Of a stretch of DNA of 64,000 nt, positions 49,710 through 57,960 are shown in pieces. Position numbers and translations under genes: made by a program. The stretch spans positions 26,634,998 to 26,698,997 of the forward strand of contig NC_088791.1 of NCBI RefSeq assembly GCF_011386835.1. Direction: 5' to 3'. Each line of letters starts with the position of its first letter. The first letter of the stretch is position 1. Under the pieces are notes generated by a model. The model saw only the letters and a list, made by a program, of their open reading frames with translations. It had not been told where the DNA came from and searched no databases. Source of the DNA: Chrysemys picta bellii. Lineage: Eukaryota > Chordata > Testudines > Emydidae.

Positions 49710-50625
49710 AGATATGGAGAAATTTTTAGGTCTGGAAGATGGGAACTCTGTGGTGATGAACCCTAAAAAGATGGTAGAGGTATAGAAAAAGTATTTCCAA
49801 AGGCTGTTAAATAAGAAGAGAGAGTTGTGAGTGCAAGCATCACCGACAATTATGGAGAAGCCTCAAATGGTATTGATCTCTGTATAGGAGGTAGAAAAAG
49901 CACTTAATAAGATGAAGAATGGTAAAGCAGTTGGTGAAGATGAGATAACTGCTGATATGATCAGGGCAGTTGGAAATACTGGAATAAAGTGACTTCACAG
50001 ACACTTATGCATTTCCTGGGATCATCACAATACCAGATGATTGGAGAACAGGACTGATGGTCCCTCTTTGAAAGATTAAGGGCTGTGCAAAGAATCATAG
50101 CATCTATCAGGGCATCATCCTGCTAAATCAGCCTCTTAAAGTTCTTGAGAGAGTTTTGGAGGTAAGGGTTAAGGTGCAAGGTGGAGGAAAATATATGAAA
50201 GGACAACATGGCTTTAAGAAGGGAAGGGTACTATACATGCAATATTTGCAGTAAGATAGAAGTTTGAAAGAATGATAAATGGAGAGCATAACACCCTATC
50301 ACCCAGGGGTGAACACTTTGCACAAAGCAATCACTCTATATCTGACCTATCAGTCCTCATCCTGAAAGGAAACCTGCACACTTTCAAAAGATGAGCCTGG
50401 AAGCTTAAATTCATTACTTTGCTAGTCACTAAAAATCATGGCCTGAACAGAGACACTGGATTTATGGCTTATTACAACAATCTATAACCACTCACCCCCT
50501 CTTTTTGTGCTTTCACTGCAGAGGTATTAACGGGCCACTCTACCTTGAATGGTCCCCTTATAATATGTGCTAACTACTTATGCTAAACAATCTGTTCCAC
50601 CTTGCATTTTGCTGTGATGCTAGCA

Positions 50626-50807
50626 GGGAGGGATAGCTCAATGGTTTGAGCATTGGCCTGCTAAACCCAGGGTTGTGAGTTCAGTCCTTGAGGGGGCTAC
50701 CTAGGGATCTGGGGCAAAATCAGTACTTGGTCCTGCTAGTAAAGGCAGGGGGCTGGACTCAATGACCTTTCGGGATCCCTTCCAGTTCTAGGAGATACAT
50801 AGGAGTA
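50626..50807 (+). mobile_element. tRNA-derived SINE (turtle Pol III/CR1-tail type)
   Basis: The head reads GGGATAGCTCAATGGTTTGA (A box about 50633-50644) and has a B box GAGTTCAGTCC at 50677-50687, as in a tRNA gene. The body GATCTGGGGCAAAATCAGTA is typical of the turtle SINE. The 3' part (TTGGTCCTGCT...GGGGGCTGGACTCAATGACC) is similar to the 3' end of the CR1 at 6740-6818 in this window. Such tail sharing is the established basis for SINE mobilisation by CR1 in tortoises. It sits inside the Penelope-like tail. Confidence 0.9.
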
Positions 50808-50908
50808 TCTCTCCAGGATCTGAAGAAGAGCTCTCTACGGCGCAAAAGCTTGTCTCTCACCAACAGAAGTTCATCCAATAAAAGATATTACCTCACCTAC
50901 CTTGTCTC

Positions 50909-51461
50909 CAGGGCCGGCTTTAGCAAGAGCGGGACCCGAGCCACGCCGCGGGGGGGACGGGGGGACCCGAGCCGCGCCGCGGGGGGGACGGGGGGACCCG
51001 AGCCGCGCCGCAGGGGGGACGGGGACGGGGGGACCCGAGCCGCGCCATGGGGGGGGGGGACCCGAGCCGCGGGGGGGGGGACCCAAGCCACGGGGACCGG
51101 GCCGGGCCGGAGCCGGGCCGCGCTGGAGCCAAGCCGGGCCGGAGCCGGGCCGCGGGGGCCGGGCTGGAGCCAAGCCGGGCCAGAGCCGCTGGGGCCTGCA
51201 GGAATGGGCCGTGCCTCCCCAAGCCCTTCTCCCGCCCCCCCCCCCAGCTTACCTCGTGTTGCTGGCCCGCCCCTGCTTCGTCTCAGACTTCCCGCGAATC
51301 TCTGATTTGCGGGAAGCAGGGGAGGGGGCGGAGCGTTCAGGGGAGGGGAGGAGGGGCCGGGGAAGTGAGCTGGGGGCGGGGTTGATAGCTGCAGCGCGGG
51401 GCCCTCTTGGCGCGGGGCCCAATTCAGCCGAATCGGCTGAATCGGCCTAAAGCCGGCCCTG
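50909..51461. mobile_element. hAT-type MITE with GC-rich core
   Basis: Terminal inverted repeats are exact over 15 bp: CAGGGCCGGCTTTAG at 50909 and its reverse complement ending at 51461. An exact 8-bp target duplication CTTGTCTC flanks it (50901-50908 and 51462-51469), diagnostic of hAT transposition. The element has no transposase. Its core is a GC-rich minisatellite, and long frames through it on both strands (100-194 codons) are compositional artefacts. It is the youngest layer of the 49.7-52.9 kb stack, splitting a Penelope-like tail. Confidence 0.95.
50928..51190. repeat. GC-rich minisatellite inside hAT MITE
   Basis: Units of about 37 bp built on GGACCCGAGCCGCGCCGCGG followed by a G run repeat several times and then degrade into a shorter GGGCCGGAGCCGGGCCG-type repeat. 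G runs of 6-12 and dense CpG make a local CpG island and potential quadruplex on the plus strand. Confidence 0.85.
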
Positions 51462-51811
51462 CTTGTCTCTCTAATATCCAAGGGCCGACATAGCTACAAC
51501 TACACTGCACATAACTGCTCTTGAGAAAGCATGACTTGGTTCTACATGAGCTGGTGTCTGGAGTACTGAATTGGATGGGAGAGGGACTGCAAGAAATGGA
51601 GATGATGGAGGAGCTGTATTGAGGGTCAAGAGCTAAGATGGTAACAATACATGAAATTTCAGAGAGTTTTGAGGTGACCGTGAGATTGAGACAAGGCAGT
51701 ATGCAGAGTCCACTTCTCTTCATCCTACCTATGGAGTTAATCAGTAAGATAACTTAGGCTATGGAGACAGAGAAAACTGATGTATGCTGATGATATGCTT
51801 GTGACAGAATG

Positions 51812-52545
51812 CATCCTTGTATTCGCACAATACACACTATTATACTCATCTTTGTAGAATGTATGCCTTGTGAGGTATCATTTGAAAACTCATAACTTGC
51901 TGGTCAATCTTATCATGGTGAAATATACATAGCAACACTGTGTGTGAAGTTCCCCCATATGACGTTAAAAGTGTATTTTCAAAACTCATGTAGCACCAAA
52001 CCGGTCAAACAGGCTTGTTCTTAACAAAGGGGAGTGTGTTTGCATTAATTTGTATTTACGCAGTAAACAGAGTCATCAAGCAGAAAGGGGAAGGAAGGAA
52101 ACAACAGGAAACCTGCATGTGAGCATACACAGGTGAAAAAATCAAGCAGGGAACATCCTTCCACACAGATTTTGCATCTCGTGGTCTCCCCGCCCAGCAG
52201 CCCCATATGATCCACTGTGGCTGTCTTAACCTGTGTCTGTGGGCAGGGTGCTGTGATGAACTTCAACTCCTGGGAGAATTCTGCACATGCACAGAATTTT
52301 TTTTTTCTCCTCAGAAAATACATTTGGCCCCAGAAATGCTGCAGTTCCACCTTTTGCCCACCAGAGGCTGCTGTGGTGCCAGAACAGCCGTCTGCATTCA
52401 TGCTGCTGATGCCATAGCAGCTTCTGGTGGGCAAAAGGCAGAATTGCAGCACTTCTTGGGCAGAATGTATTTTCTGCAGGGGGGAAATGAATTCTACATG
52501 TGGCACAGAATTCTTCCAGGCGTAATATACTCAGGAGAACTGCAG
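51812..52545. mobile_element. Unassigned (LTR-like) insertion in the RTE remnant
   Basis: RTE coding similarity stops after the degraded YADDML stretch near 51810 and resumes near 52550. The intervening sequence begins GTGACAGAATGCATCCTTG and contains TCATTTGAAAACTCATAACT followed by TGCTGGTCA, which resembles TCATTGGAAAATTAATAACT then TGCTGATTA at about 22342. The two probably belong to one family. No coding part or second LTR was seen, so LTR-type is only a suggestion. A fold-back MITE lies within it. Confidence 0.45.
52266..52525. mobile_element. Fold-back MITE
   Basis: The ends CTCCTGGGAGAATTCTGCAC and GCACAGAATTCTTCCAGG are inverted repeats. Inner pairs extend the palindrome: ATGCTGCAGTTCCACCTTTT with GCAAAAGGCAGAATTGCAGC, and AGAAAATACATTT with GAATGTATTTTCT. 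Almost the whole 260 bp can fold as one imperfect hairpin. Confidence 0.75.
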
Positions 52546-52928
52546 GCAAGTGGAGGGTAAACAGAGTGTGCATGGAAAAAATTAGAGAGAAGATGGACTT
52601 GGGAGTCTCAGAGATAGATAGGCTGGACAGTGCACATTTGAGGTGGGCTGCATATGTGATATAAATGGGAAAAGAATGACAAGCAAAGAAAGCGTGGGGA
52701 AAAGACAACAACAAGAAAGGATGTGGAAGACTGAGGATATGATGGAAAGACTCTGTCAAGAGAAGTTAGAAGAGAAAAGGACCGGAACCCCAAGACCTAC
52801 AAAGCCGCTATGGACTGGAAAGAATGGTGAAGAACAGTGGGTACCTCCAACCATGTGTACATAGAAAAAGGCATCGAAAAGTGAAGTGAGAAAACGTTTA
52901 CCTAATTCTTTCAGTCCTTAAAGAATAA

Positions 52929-53016
52929 GGGCCTGATTCTGCCAGGTGCTGGTCAACTCCAAGATGCTGAGTGCTCTTAATTCCTGTTGAATTCAACACT
53001 TTGCAGGACTGAGCCC
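52929..53016. repeat. Short fold-back repeat
   Basis: GGGCCTGATTCTGCCAGGTG pairs loosely with TTTGCAGGACTGAGCCC. It is a degraded copy between the RTE remnant and the RELN exon. Confidence 0.5.
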
Positions 53017-53078
53017 ATAATCCTTATATTTGCAAGTTTATAGTGCAGACAGTTTGAACAGTTTAACTATTTGCAAAC

Positions 53079-53229
53079 AACAGTCACATTGACTAAACAT
53101 ATTGTTAGTCTGATTAAAAAGAAAGCGAATGGCAGCATAGTATATTCATGTATAAAAATGTTCATGGTAGATTTATGTGATTATACTTCAAAATGTTTAT
53201 ACTGAACTAGTATTTATTATATTTATTTA
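53079..53229. repeat. Direct repeat, copy 1 (downstream of RELN exon)
   Basis: AACAGTCACATTGACTAAAC through ATTCATGTATAAAAATGTTC to TATTTATTATATTTATTT matches 54294-54450 at roughly nine in ten bases by eye, in the same orientation. It lies about 55 bp beyond the RELN donor site. Confidence 0.9.
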
Positions 53230-53276
53230 GCCACTCAACAATAAAACAACCGTATTGTTTTTGATAATTGTTCCAC

Positions 53277-53284
53277 GAACTTAC
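53277..53284 (-). other. RELN: Splice donor of the RELN exon
   Basis: Read on the minus strand, the exon ends TTTCAT and continues GTAAGTTC, close to the consensus donor. The Met codon is split after two bases (phase 2). Confidence 0.9.
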
Positions 53285-53420
53285 ATGAAATTCACACAGC
53301 CTGTTCCTGCAGGTGGAGCAATCCAAACGAAACTGAGATTTGTCGTTGGTAGATGACTCACATGAGATGCAACCACACTGCACATAAACTGATTTCCAAA
53401 CTGGCGATCGGACATAATTC
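53285..53420 (-). CDS. RELN: Reelin exon (probably exon 3), reeler domain
   Basis: Reelin is a large secreted extracellular-matrix glycoprotein that guides neuronal migration through VLDLR and ApoER2. On the minus strand this 136-nt exon reads from a split Gly codon through [16 protein letters not shown] to TGCVNF and a split Met codon, 44 whole codons. From memory of human reelin this corresponds to residues 114-157 of the N-terminal reeler domain, with only two apparent changes (His to Arg in SDxQF, Ile to Val in LSFxWIAPP). Two cysteines are present. The minus-strand acceptor is a pyrimidine-rich tract ending TTCTCTTAG and the donor is GTAAGT; intron phases are 1 upstream and 2 downstream, as expected for c.338-473 of human RELN. 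The open frame runs on past both sites, but the splice signals and homology set the ends. No other reelin exon was recognised. Confidence 0.96.
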
Positions 53421-53440
53421 CTAAGAGAAAGACATGGTAT
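53421..53440 (-). other. RELN: Splice acceptor of the RELN exon
   Basis: Read on the minus strand, the sequence just before the exon is CATGTCTTTCTCTTAG, a pyrimidine tract ending in AG. It precedes the Gly codon split after its first base (phase 1). Confidence 0.9.
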
Positions 53441-53728
53441 GATAAAAAGGTATGATAAAAAGCAGCATATTTCAATGACTCATTGCAATGTTTTAATAGT
53501 GTTATGTACTGTATCTACATCTACAACATTTTGCTTTCATGAATGGCAATATGGAAATCAAGACCAAAAGGCCATGGTATAGTCAAAGTTAACTCCACTA
53601 GTGTCAATGGAGATGCCCTCTGCTTTCACCAACGTTGAATGTGGCCCAAACAATTTGCAATCATTATTTTTCATGACCCTGTAACACTATCTGAATTTGG
53701 TTTGTTTTTTTTTTCCCCAAAAGGAGGA

Positions 53729-53803
53729 GGCCAGATCTTTAGATGGTATAAATCGATGTTGCACATTATCTTCACAGATTTGCACAAATTAAGGATCTGG
53801 CCC
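53729..53803. repeat. Short fold-back repeat
   Basis: GGCCAGATCTTTAGATGGTA pairs with AATTAAGGATCTGGCCC around TAAATCGATGTTGCACATTA. It lies in the inferred intron 2, about 300 bp from the RELN exon. Confidence 0.65.
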
Positions 53804-54293
53804 ATAATCTTTGAAAGAATGGAAAAAACTCTACCAACAAATTTAACACTTTTTATAAGAGTTCTATCCCTTTAAATTCATTTTCATTTTGTTGCAAAAA
53901 CTTTTTATGTATTTTTGAATGTGGATGTCTTACATAAATAACTCTTTGGAATTCACTGTAGTTTGTCGTTAGATAAAAGAATTGTATCACTAAAATAAAG
54001 CAACAGCACTAGCAGACAGCAACCTTTTTTCTACTCAGATCCCTTTTATTGTTGCTTACAAATTAGTGCACAGTTCCATTATTTTTAACACCTTTGGGCT
54101 TGCTATCTGAAGTCACTGGAATTGTGCCCTGAAACTGAAGGCATTCGTATTCAATTGAATTACTACATCTTTAATCTTTTCTACATGGTACATTAAACAG
54201 TAAATGTTTAAACTGTCCTTTATAATGTAGTTATCAAAAGTAAATACCTTGTTTCTCATTACTTTCTTCAAATATTGACCCTTCAACTCAGAA

Positions 54294-54450
54294 AACAGTC
54301 ACATTGACTAAGCATATTGTGAGTCTGATTAAAAAGGAAAGCAAATGGCAGCAGTACATTCATGTATAAAAATGTTCATGTTAGATCTTACGTGATTATA
54401 CTTCAAAATTTTTATACTGAGCTGGTATTTATTCTTAGTTCTATTTATTT
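54294..54450. repeat. Direct repeat, copy 2 (upstream of RELN exon)
   Basis: AACAGTCACATTGACTAAGC through ATTCATGTATAAAAATGTTC matches copy 1, 1.2 kb away. The two copies bracket the RELN exon. The sequence is unassigned; it may be an interspersed repeat or a local duplication. Confidence 0.9.
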
Positions 54451-54765
54451 CAGTTCTGATAAGAATAGATACCACTGGCTCTAGGCTCCTTGACAAATGT
54501 TTTGAAGTACAATTCTTATGAAATGCAACTCTAGCAATTATGCTTAACCTCTTACTCACCCAACCAACAATGACCAAGCATAGAAAATAAACAAACATCC
54601 CCCCTGCCATTTTCCTGAGAATTCTAGATCTTCCTCAAAAGCAAACAGATGACCTTTGCAACATACCCTACCGATTCCAGCTATGTGGGACCAGAGTTGG
54701 AGTAATTTTTAAAGCTGAAGACCTTGGTGAAGACTACCCAGCAGCATCCTCTCTATTAAACCAAG

Positions 54766-54957
54766 TATCAGGGGGGTAGCCGTGTTAGTCTGTATACACA
54801 AAAACAACTGGGAGTCTGGTGGCACTTTAAAGACTAACAGATTTATTTGGACATAAGCTTTCGTGGGTAAAAAAACCACTAAGTTTTTTACCCATGAAAG
54901 CTTATGCCCAAATAACTCTGTTAGTCTTTAAGGTGCCAACGGACTCCTCGTTGTCTT
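54766..54957. mobile_element. Penelope-like tail in inverted pair with 12-bp target duplication
   Basis: The left arm (54766-54868) reads on the minus strand as a tail ending GACTAACACGGCTACCCC. The right arm (54871-54957) is the same sequence on the plus strand, ACCCATGAAAGCTTATGCCC through TCTGTTAGTCTTTAAGGTGC. The pair makes a 75-bp imperfect hairpin. It is flanked by an exact direct repeat TATTAAACCAAG at 54754-54765 and 54958-54969, so it entered as one event with an inverted 5' part. The family is the one with CACGAAAGCTTATG tails, assigned as Penelope-like by its tail architecture. Confidence 0.8.
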
Positions 54958-54969
54958 TATTAAACCAAG

Positions 54970-55446
54970 GAAGCTCCAACCTGACTATCTTCAGAGATTG
55001 CAACTACTGTTCGGAGAGAAAAGTGGTCTCTCAAGTAAATCATTTAGGGCTTTGTACATCAAAACCAACACCTTAAAATCCACTCAGGAGGCAACAGGCA
55101 GCTAGTGCTGATCATGGACAATGACTCAGGGTGAGATACACAGCTTAACAAGTGGGCTGACAAATTCTGCACCAGCTTCAAATTCTAGATAAATTCAAGG
55201 AATAAACCCGTGAATAGTAATCTAGAGGTGACACTAAGGCATGGATGATCATAGTGAAGTGTATATCCATAACAAATCATCACAACCTTCTACCCAGAAA
55301 CAGATGAGGGGGACATATCGTTTAGGCCATTATTGCAACATCTAAAAGCAGCAGGGAATTGACCAGGCTGCCAGATTGTGAACATGAGTATTAAATACTC
55401 AACACACACCCTCAATCACAGAGGCACAGATTATGCTTGACATATC
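54970..55446. other. RELN: Intron, no recognised feature
   Basis: Sequence between the inverted Penelope-like insertion and the CR1 tail; it reads like an unnamed repeat or unique DNA. Confidence 0.45.
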
Positions 55447-56930
55447 ATAGATTCACAGATTTTAAGGCCAGAAGGCATCATTATAATCATCCAGTCTACC
55501 CATAAGTGGCACAGAATTTCACCCAGTAAATCCTAATCAGCCCTATAACTTCTGGTTGAACTAGAGCATATTTTTTAGAAAGAGACATCCACTACTGACT
55601 TCAAATGATGGAAAATCCACATATATAAATTGTTCCATTGGTTAATTATTCTCACTGTTAAAAATGTGCACCTTATTTCCAACCTGAACTTCTATAGCTT
55701 CTATAACTTCAGACTCCAGCCACTGGATTTTGTTGTGCCTTTGTCTGCAAGGTTAAAGAGCCCTTTAACTAGAGCTGGATGACATTTTTGAACCAAAACT
55801 TTTTTGGCAAGAAATGAAGATTTAATGACATCAGAACATTTTGCAAATTCGTGTCAGTGTCACTGAATTATTTCAGTTAAAGAAAACCCTACAAACTGCC
55901 CGTCAAATAAAAATTCTAACAAAACCAAAAATGTTTCATTTAGACATTTTCTAAACAAAACATTTTTGTCTATTTGAAAAGGCTTTTTATTTTGAAATGT
56001 TGTTTACATTTTATTTTTTTTTAATCTAATAACATATAAGAATTTTAATTTAAATGAAAGTTTTCATTTTGGTTTGAACAAAATATTTAAAATTGTTTTT
56101 TACTTTTCAATTCACTGAAAATTTTGAAAAATCTGGTTTTGAGTAGACTCGAACAGATTTTTTATTTTTATTTTTTGGAACTGCCAGCAAACCAAAAAAT
56201 CTGTTGTTCAACCAGCTCTACCCTCAACTATCAGAAATCTTCTCCCCAGGTAGGTACTTTATATACCATCAGGTTACCTGTTACATAAACTAAATAAATG
56301 AGCTTCTTTAGTCTTTCACTGAACAAAAGATTTTCCAGACCTCAAATTATTATTGTAGCTCTTTTCTAAGAGCTTTCTAATTTGAAAACATCCTTTTAAA
56401 GTGTTGACACAAGAACTGGACATGGTATTCCAATATGGATCTTGCTAATGCGGTATACAGTGATAATAACACCTCCCTATTTCCATCCCTGCTTATTCAC
56501 ACAAGGACCATATTAGTTTTTAGCTACCACATGGCACTGGCAGCGCACATCCAGTTGGTTTACCCACAATGACCCCTAAATCTCTGTCAGAGTCATTGCT
56601 TTCCAAAATACAGTCTCCCATTCTGTAAGTGTGACCTAATTTCTTTGTTCCTAGAAGTAAGATCTTGCATTTGGCTATATTAAAGTGCATCCTGTTCAAG
56701 TGAGCTCAGCTTACCAAATGACCCAGATTGTATTGTAGGACTGACCTGTCTTTATTGTTATTTACCACTCCACCAATTGTGTTATCTGCAAATTTTACCA
56801 GCAACATTTTTCTTCCCGATCATTGCTAAATACATTTAACTGATCTCTGAGATCCCACTAGAAAAATCTCCATTGGATGATTTCCCATTTACAATTATTT
56901 TTGAGCTCTAATTTGGTTTTAATTCACTTC
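55447..56930 (-). mobile_element. Old CR1 LINE fragment, minus strand, interrupted
   Basis: On the minus strand the right part (56222-56930) holds reverse transcriptase remnants: ADNTIGGVVNN, NIAKCKILLLGTKK, RMGDCILESNDSDRDLGVIV. The left part (55447-55767) holds the 3' UTR ending in GGCCTTAAAATCTGTGAATC. Between them lies an AT-rich repeat (55768-56222) inserted later. Numerous stops show it is ancient. Confidence 0.8.
55768..56222. repeat. AT-rich repeat inserted in a minus-strand CR1
   Basis: Ends ACTAGAGCTGGATGACATTT and TTGTTCAACCAGCTCTAC are inverted, and the inside is AT-rich (TTCATTTAGACATTTTCTAA, AATTCACTGAAAATTTTG). CR1 sequence resumes on both sides, so the boundaries are good. 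It behaves like a nonautonomous DNA transposon. Confidence 0.65.
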
Positions 56931-56992
56931 CGATCATCTTCAGTTAAATGGTATGATGAATGGGGCTTGCTGTAGAATTCTAGCACTTTTGT

Positions 56993-57044
<52 letters not shown>
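56993..57044. repeat. (CA)n microsatellite
   Basis: About 25 uninterrupted CA units. Likely to vary in length between individuals. Confidence 0.97.
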
Positions 57045-57045
<1 letters not shown>

Positions 57046-57352
57046 ATGCACGCTTTGACCCCTGGGCAATTTTCTCAAAATTTTTAAGAAGTGCTAATTA
57101 CACTTTTTGATAGAAAGACTTTATGGTTTTATCCACTTTTGGAGGAGTCTTGTGCTCCTCCCTCTCACTTAACCTTCCCCCAATCCTTTCCTGTTTACAT
57201 TAAAATCTCCCTCACCATACTGACCTTGATAAAAGCATCTTTCAAAACAAAGGTTTCTTTGAAATGTTATCTTTGGACTTCTCTCCCAGTAATTAAAAGT
57301 TGGTGAGGGGCCAATTACATCATTTCAGTTTCCTAGCCCTCCTTATCCTCTG

Positions 57353-57960
57353 AGGCTATGTCTACACTACAGATACTACAGTGGTACACCTGCAGTGCTG
57401 CAGCTATACACCTGTAGTGCTGTGACATACACTTGCTACTGAGGAATGGAAGGGGTTTTTCTGTCACTGTAGTAAATCCACCCCTCAAGTGGTGGTAGCT
57501 AGGTTGACAGAAGAAGTCTTCTGTCAACCTTGCGATATCTATATTGAGGCTTAGGATGGCTTACGTACATCACTCAGGGGTTTGAATTTTGGGGCACTGA
57601 CCCCACGAATTGGGAAGAGCTGGCTGGCAATAGACTGCAATGGCATCACATCATACATGAAGCCTCAGCTCATTTTGAAGGGAATCGCCTTGCTCTAAAG
57701 GCTGAGAAATGGCAGAGGAGGAAGGAAAGCGTACAACATCCCAGATAGCATTGTGCTTTCTCCAAGCAACCACCTGTCATATATGTGGAAAAACCTATAG
57801 AGCACGGATTGGGCTCCTCAGCCATCTTAAATCTCATCAATGACCTTTTCCCCTCTGGCAGACTTCATCCTTGTATCAAGGGATAGCCAACAATGAATTT
57901 TTCACACCCCTGAGCGACGTAGCTAGGTCAACCAAAGTTTTAGATGTAGACCATGCCTTA
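57353..57960. mobile_element. MITE split by a LINE 3' end
   Basis: The ends GGCTATGTCTACACT (57353) and its inverted partner AGATGTAGACCATGCC (ending 57957) are terminal inverted repeats. The element matches the copy at 20502-20780: CACTGTAGTAAATCCACCCC, GGTAGCTAGGTTGACAGA and ACATCACTCAGGGG. After removing 57591-57893 the MITE is about 300 bp. No transposase. Confidence 0.75.
57591..57893 (+). mobile_element. LINE 3' end with C2H2-type zinc finger, inserted in a MITE
   Basis: Degraded coding sequence reads TNWEELAGNRLQWHHIIHEA, ALKAEKWQRRKES, and after a break TTCHICGKTYRARIGLLSHL plus KSH, a C2H2-type finger typical of the C-terminus of some non-LTR retrotransposon proteins. An 8-bp direct repeat TGAATTTT (57583-57590 and 57894-57901) flanks it, and the surrounding MITE is uninterrupted at this point in the copy at 20.7 kb. 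It may belong to the same LINE family as 44.4-46.0 kb. Confidence 0.72.

Larger units (their letters stand above)
50290..51510 (+). mobile_element. Penelope-like element, 3' part, nested in RTE
   Basis: The left end encodes the C-terminus of a GIY-YIG endonuclease: GEHFAQSNHSISDLSVLIL at about 50296-50355, then NRDTGFMAYYNNL near 50450-50490, the FMxHY-type end of Penelope-like proteins. The noncoding tail then runs ATCTGAAGAAGAGCTCTCTA (50818 on), ACCAACAGAAGTTCATCC, AAAGATATTACCTCACCTAC, and resumes after the hAT insertion as CTCTAATATCCAAGGGCCGA. Two copies elsewhere (7.3 kb and 11.6 kb) confirm the family. It is interrupted by a SINE (50626-50807) and a hAT MITE (50909-51461). Confidence 0.83.
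49710..52890 (+). mobile_element. RTE-like LINE remnant, split by later insertions
   Basis: Three coding pieces line up in order. At 49710-50285: linker and early reverse transcriptase (MVEVxKKYFQRLLN, EVEKALNKMKNGKAVGEDEI, then a degraded GLMVPLF and KGQHGFKKGR). At 51510-51810: later reverse transcriptase (SFEVTVRLRQGSMQSPLLFI, then a degraded YADDML). At 52550-52890: the C-terminal region (SEIDRLDSAHLRW, GKDNNKKGCGRLR, QDLQSRYGLERMVKNSGYLQ). NKMKNGKAVG and RLRQGS motifs are typical of RTE-clade LINEs. Stops and frameshifts are frequent. It is the oldest layer of a nested stack. Confidence 0.82.
1..53284 (-). other. RELN: RELN intron (inferred intron 3), downstream part
   Basis: This interval lies downstream of the reelin exon in the direction of transcription. 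I looked on the minus strand for the next reelin exon (the ATATHRGQVIFKDALAQQL segment) and found nothing like it, so the next exon is inferred to lie before position 1. Long open frames here are all transposon-derived or chance frames. The interval belongs to RELN by inference from the single exon. Confidence 0.75.

Noticed and set aside
50630..50700. Functional tRNA gene
   Set aside because: A and B boxes are present but the sequence continues into a SINE body and CR1-like tail, so it is a SINE head.
50850..51481. Several long overlapping frames (100-194 codons) on both strands
   Set aside because: They lie in the GC-rich minisatellite of a hAT MITE, consist of Pro/Gly/Arg/Ala runs, and are open in many frames at once because of composition.
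52217..52560. CRISPR-like or tandem repeat structure
   Set aside because: The repetition is one large inverted repeat, not spaced direct repeats, and this is a vertebrate genome.
52045..52759. Frames of 117-177 codons on both strands
   Set aside because: They cross a fold-back MITE, whose symmetry opens both strands, and RTE remnants. They are not host genes.
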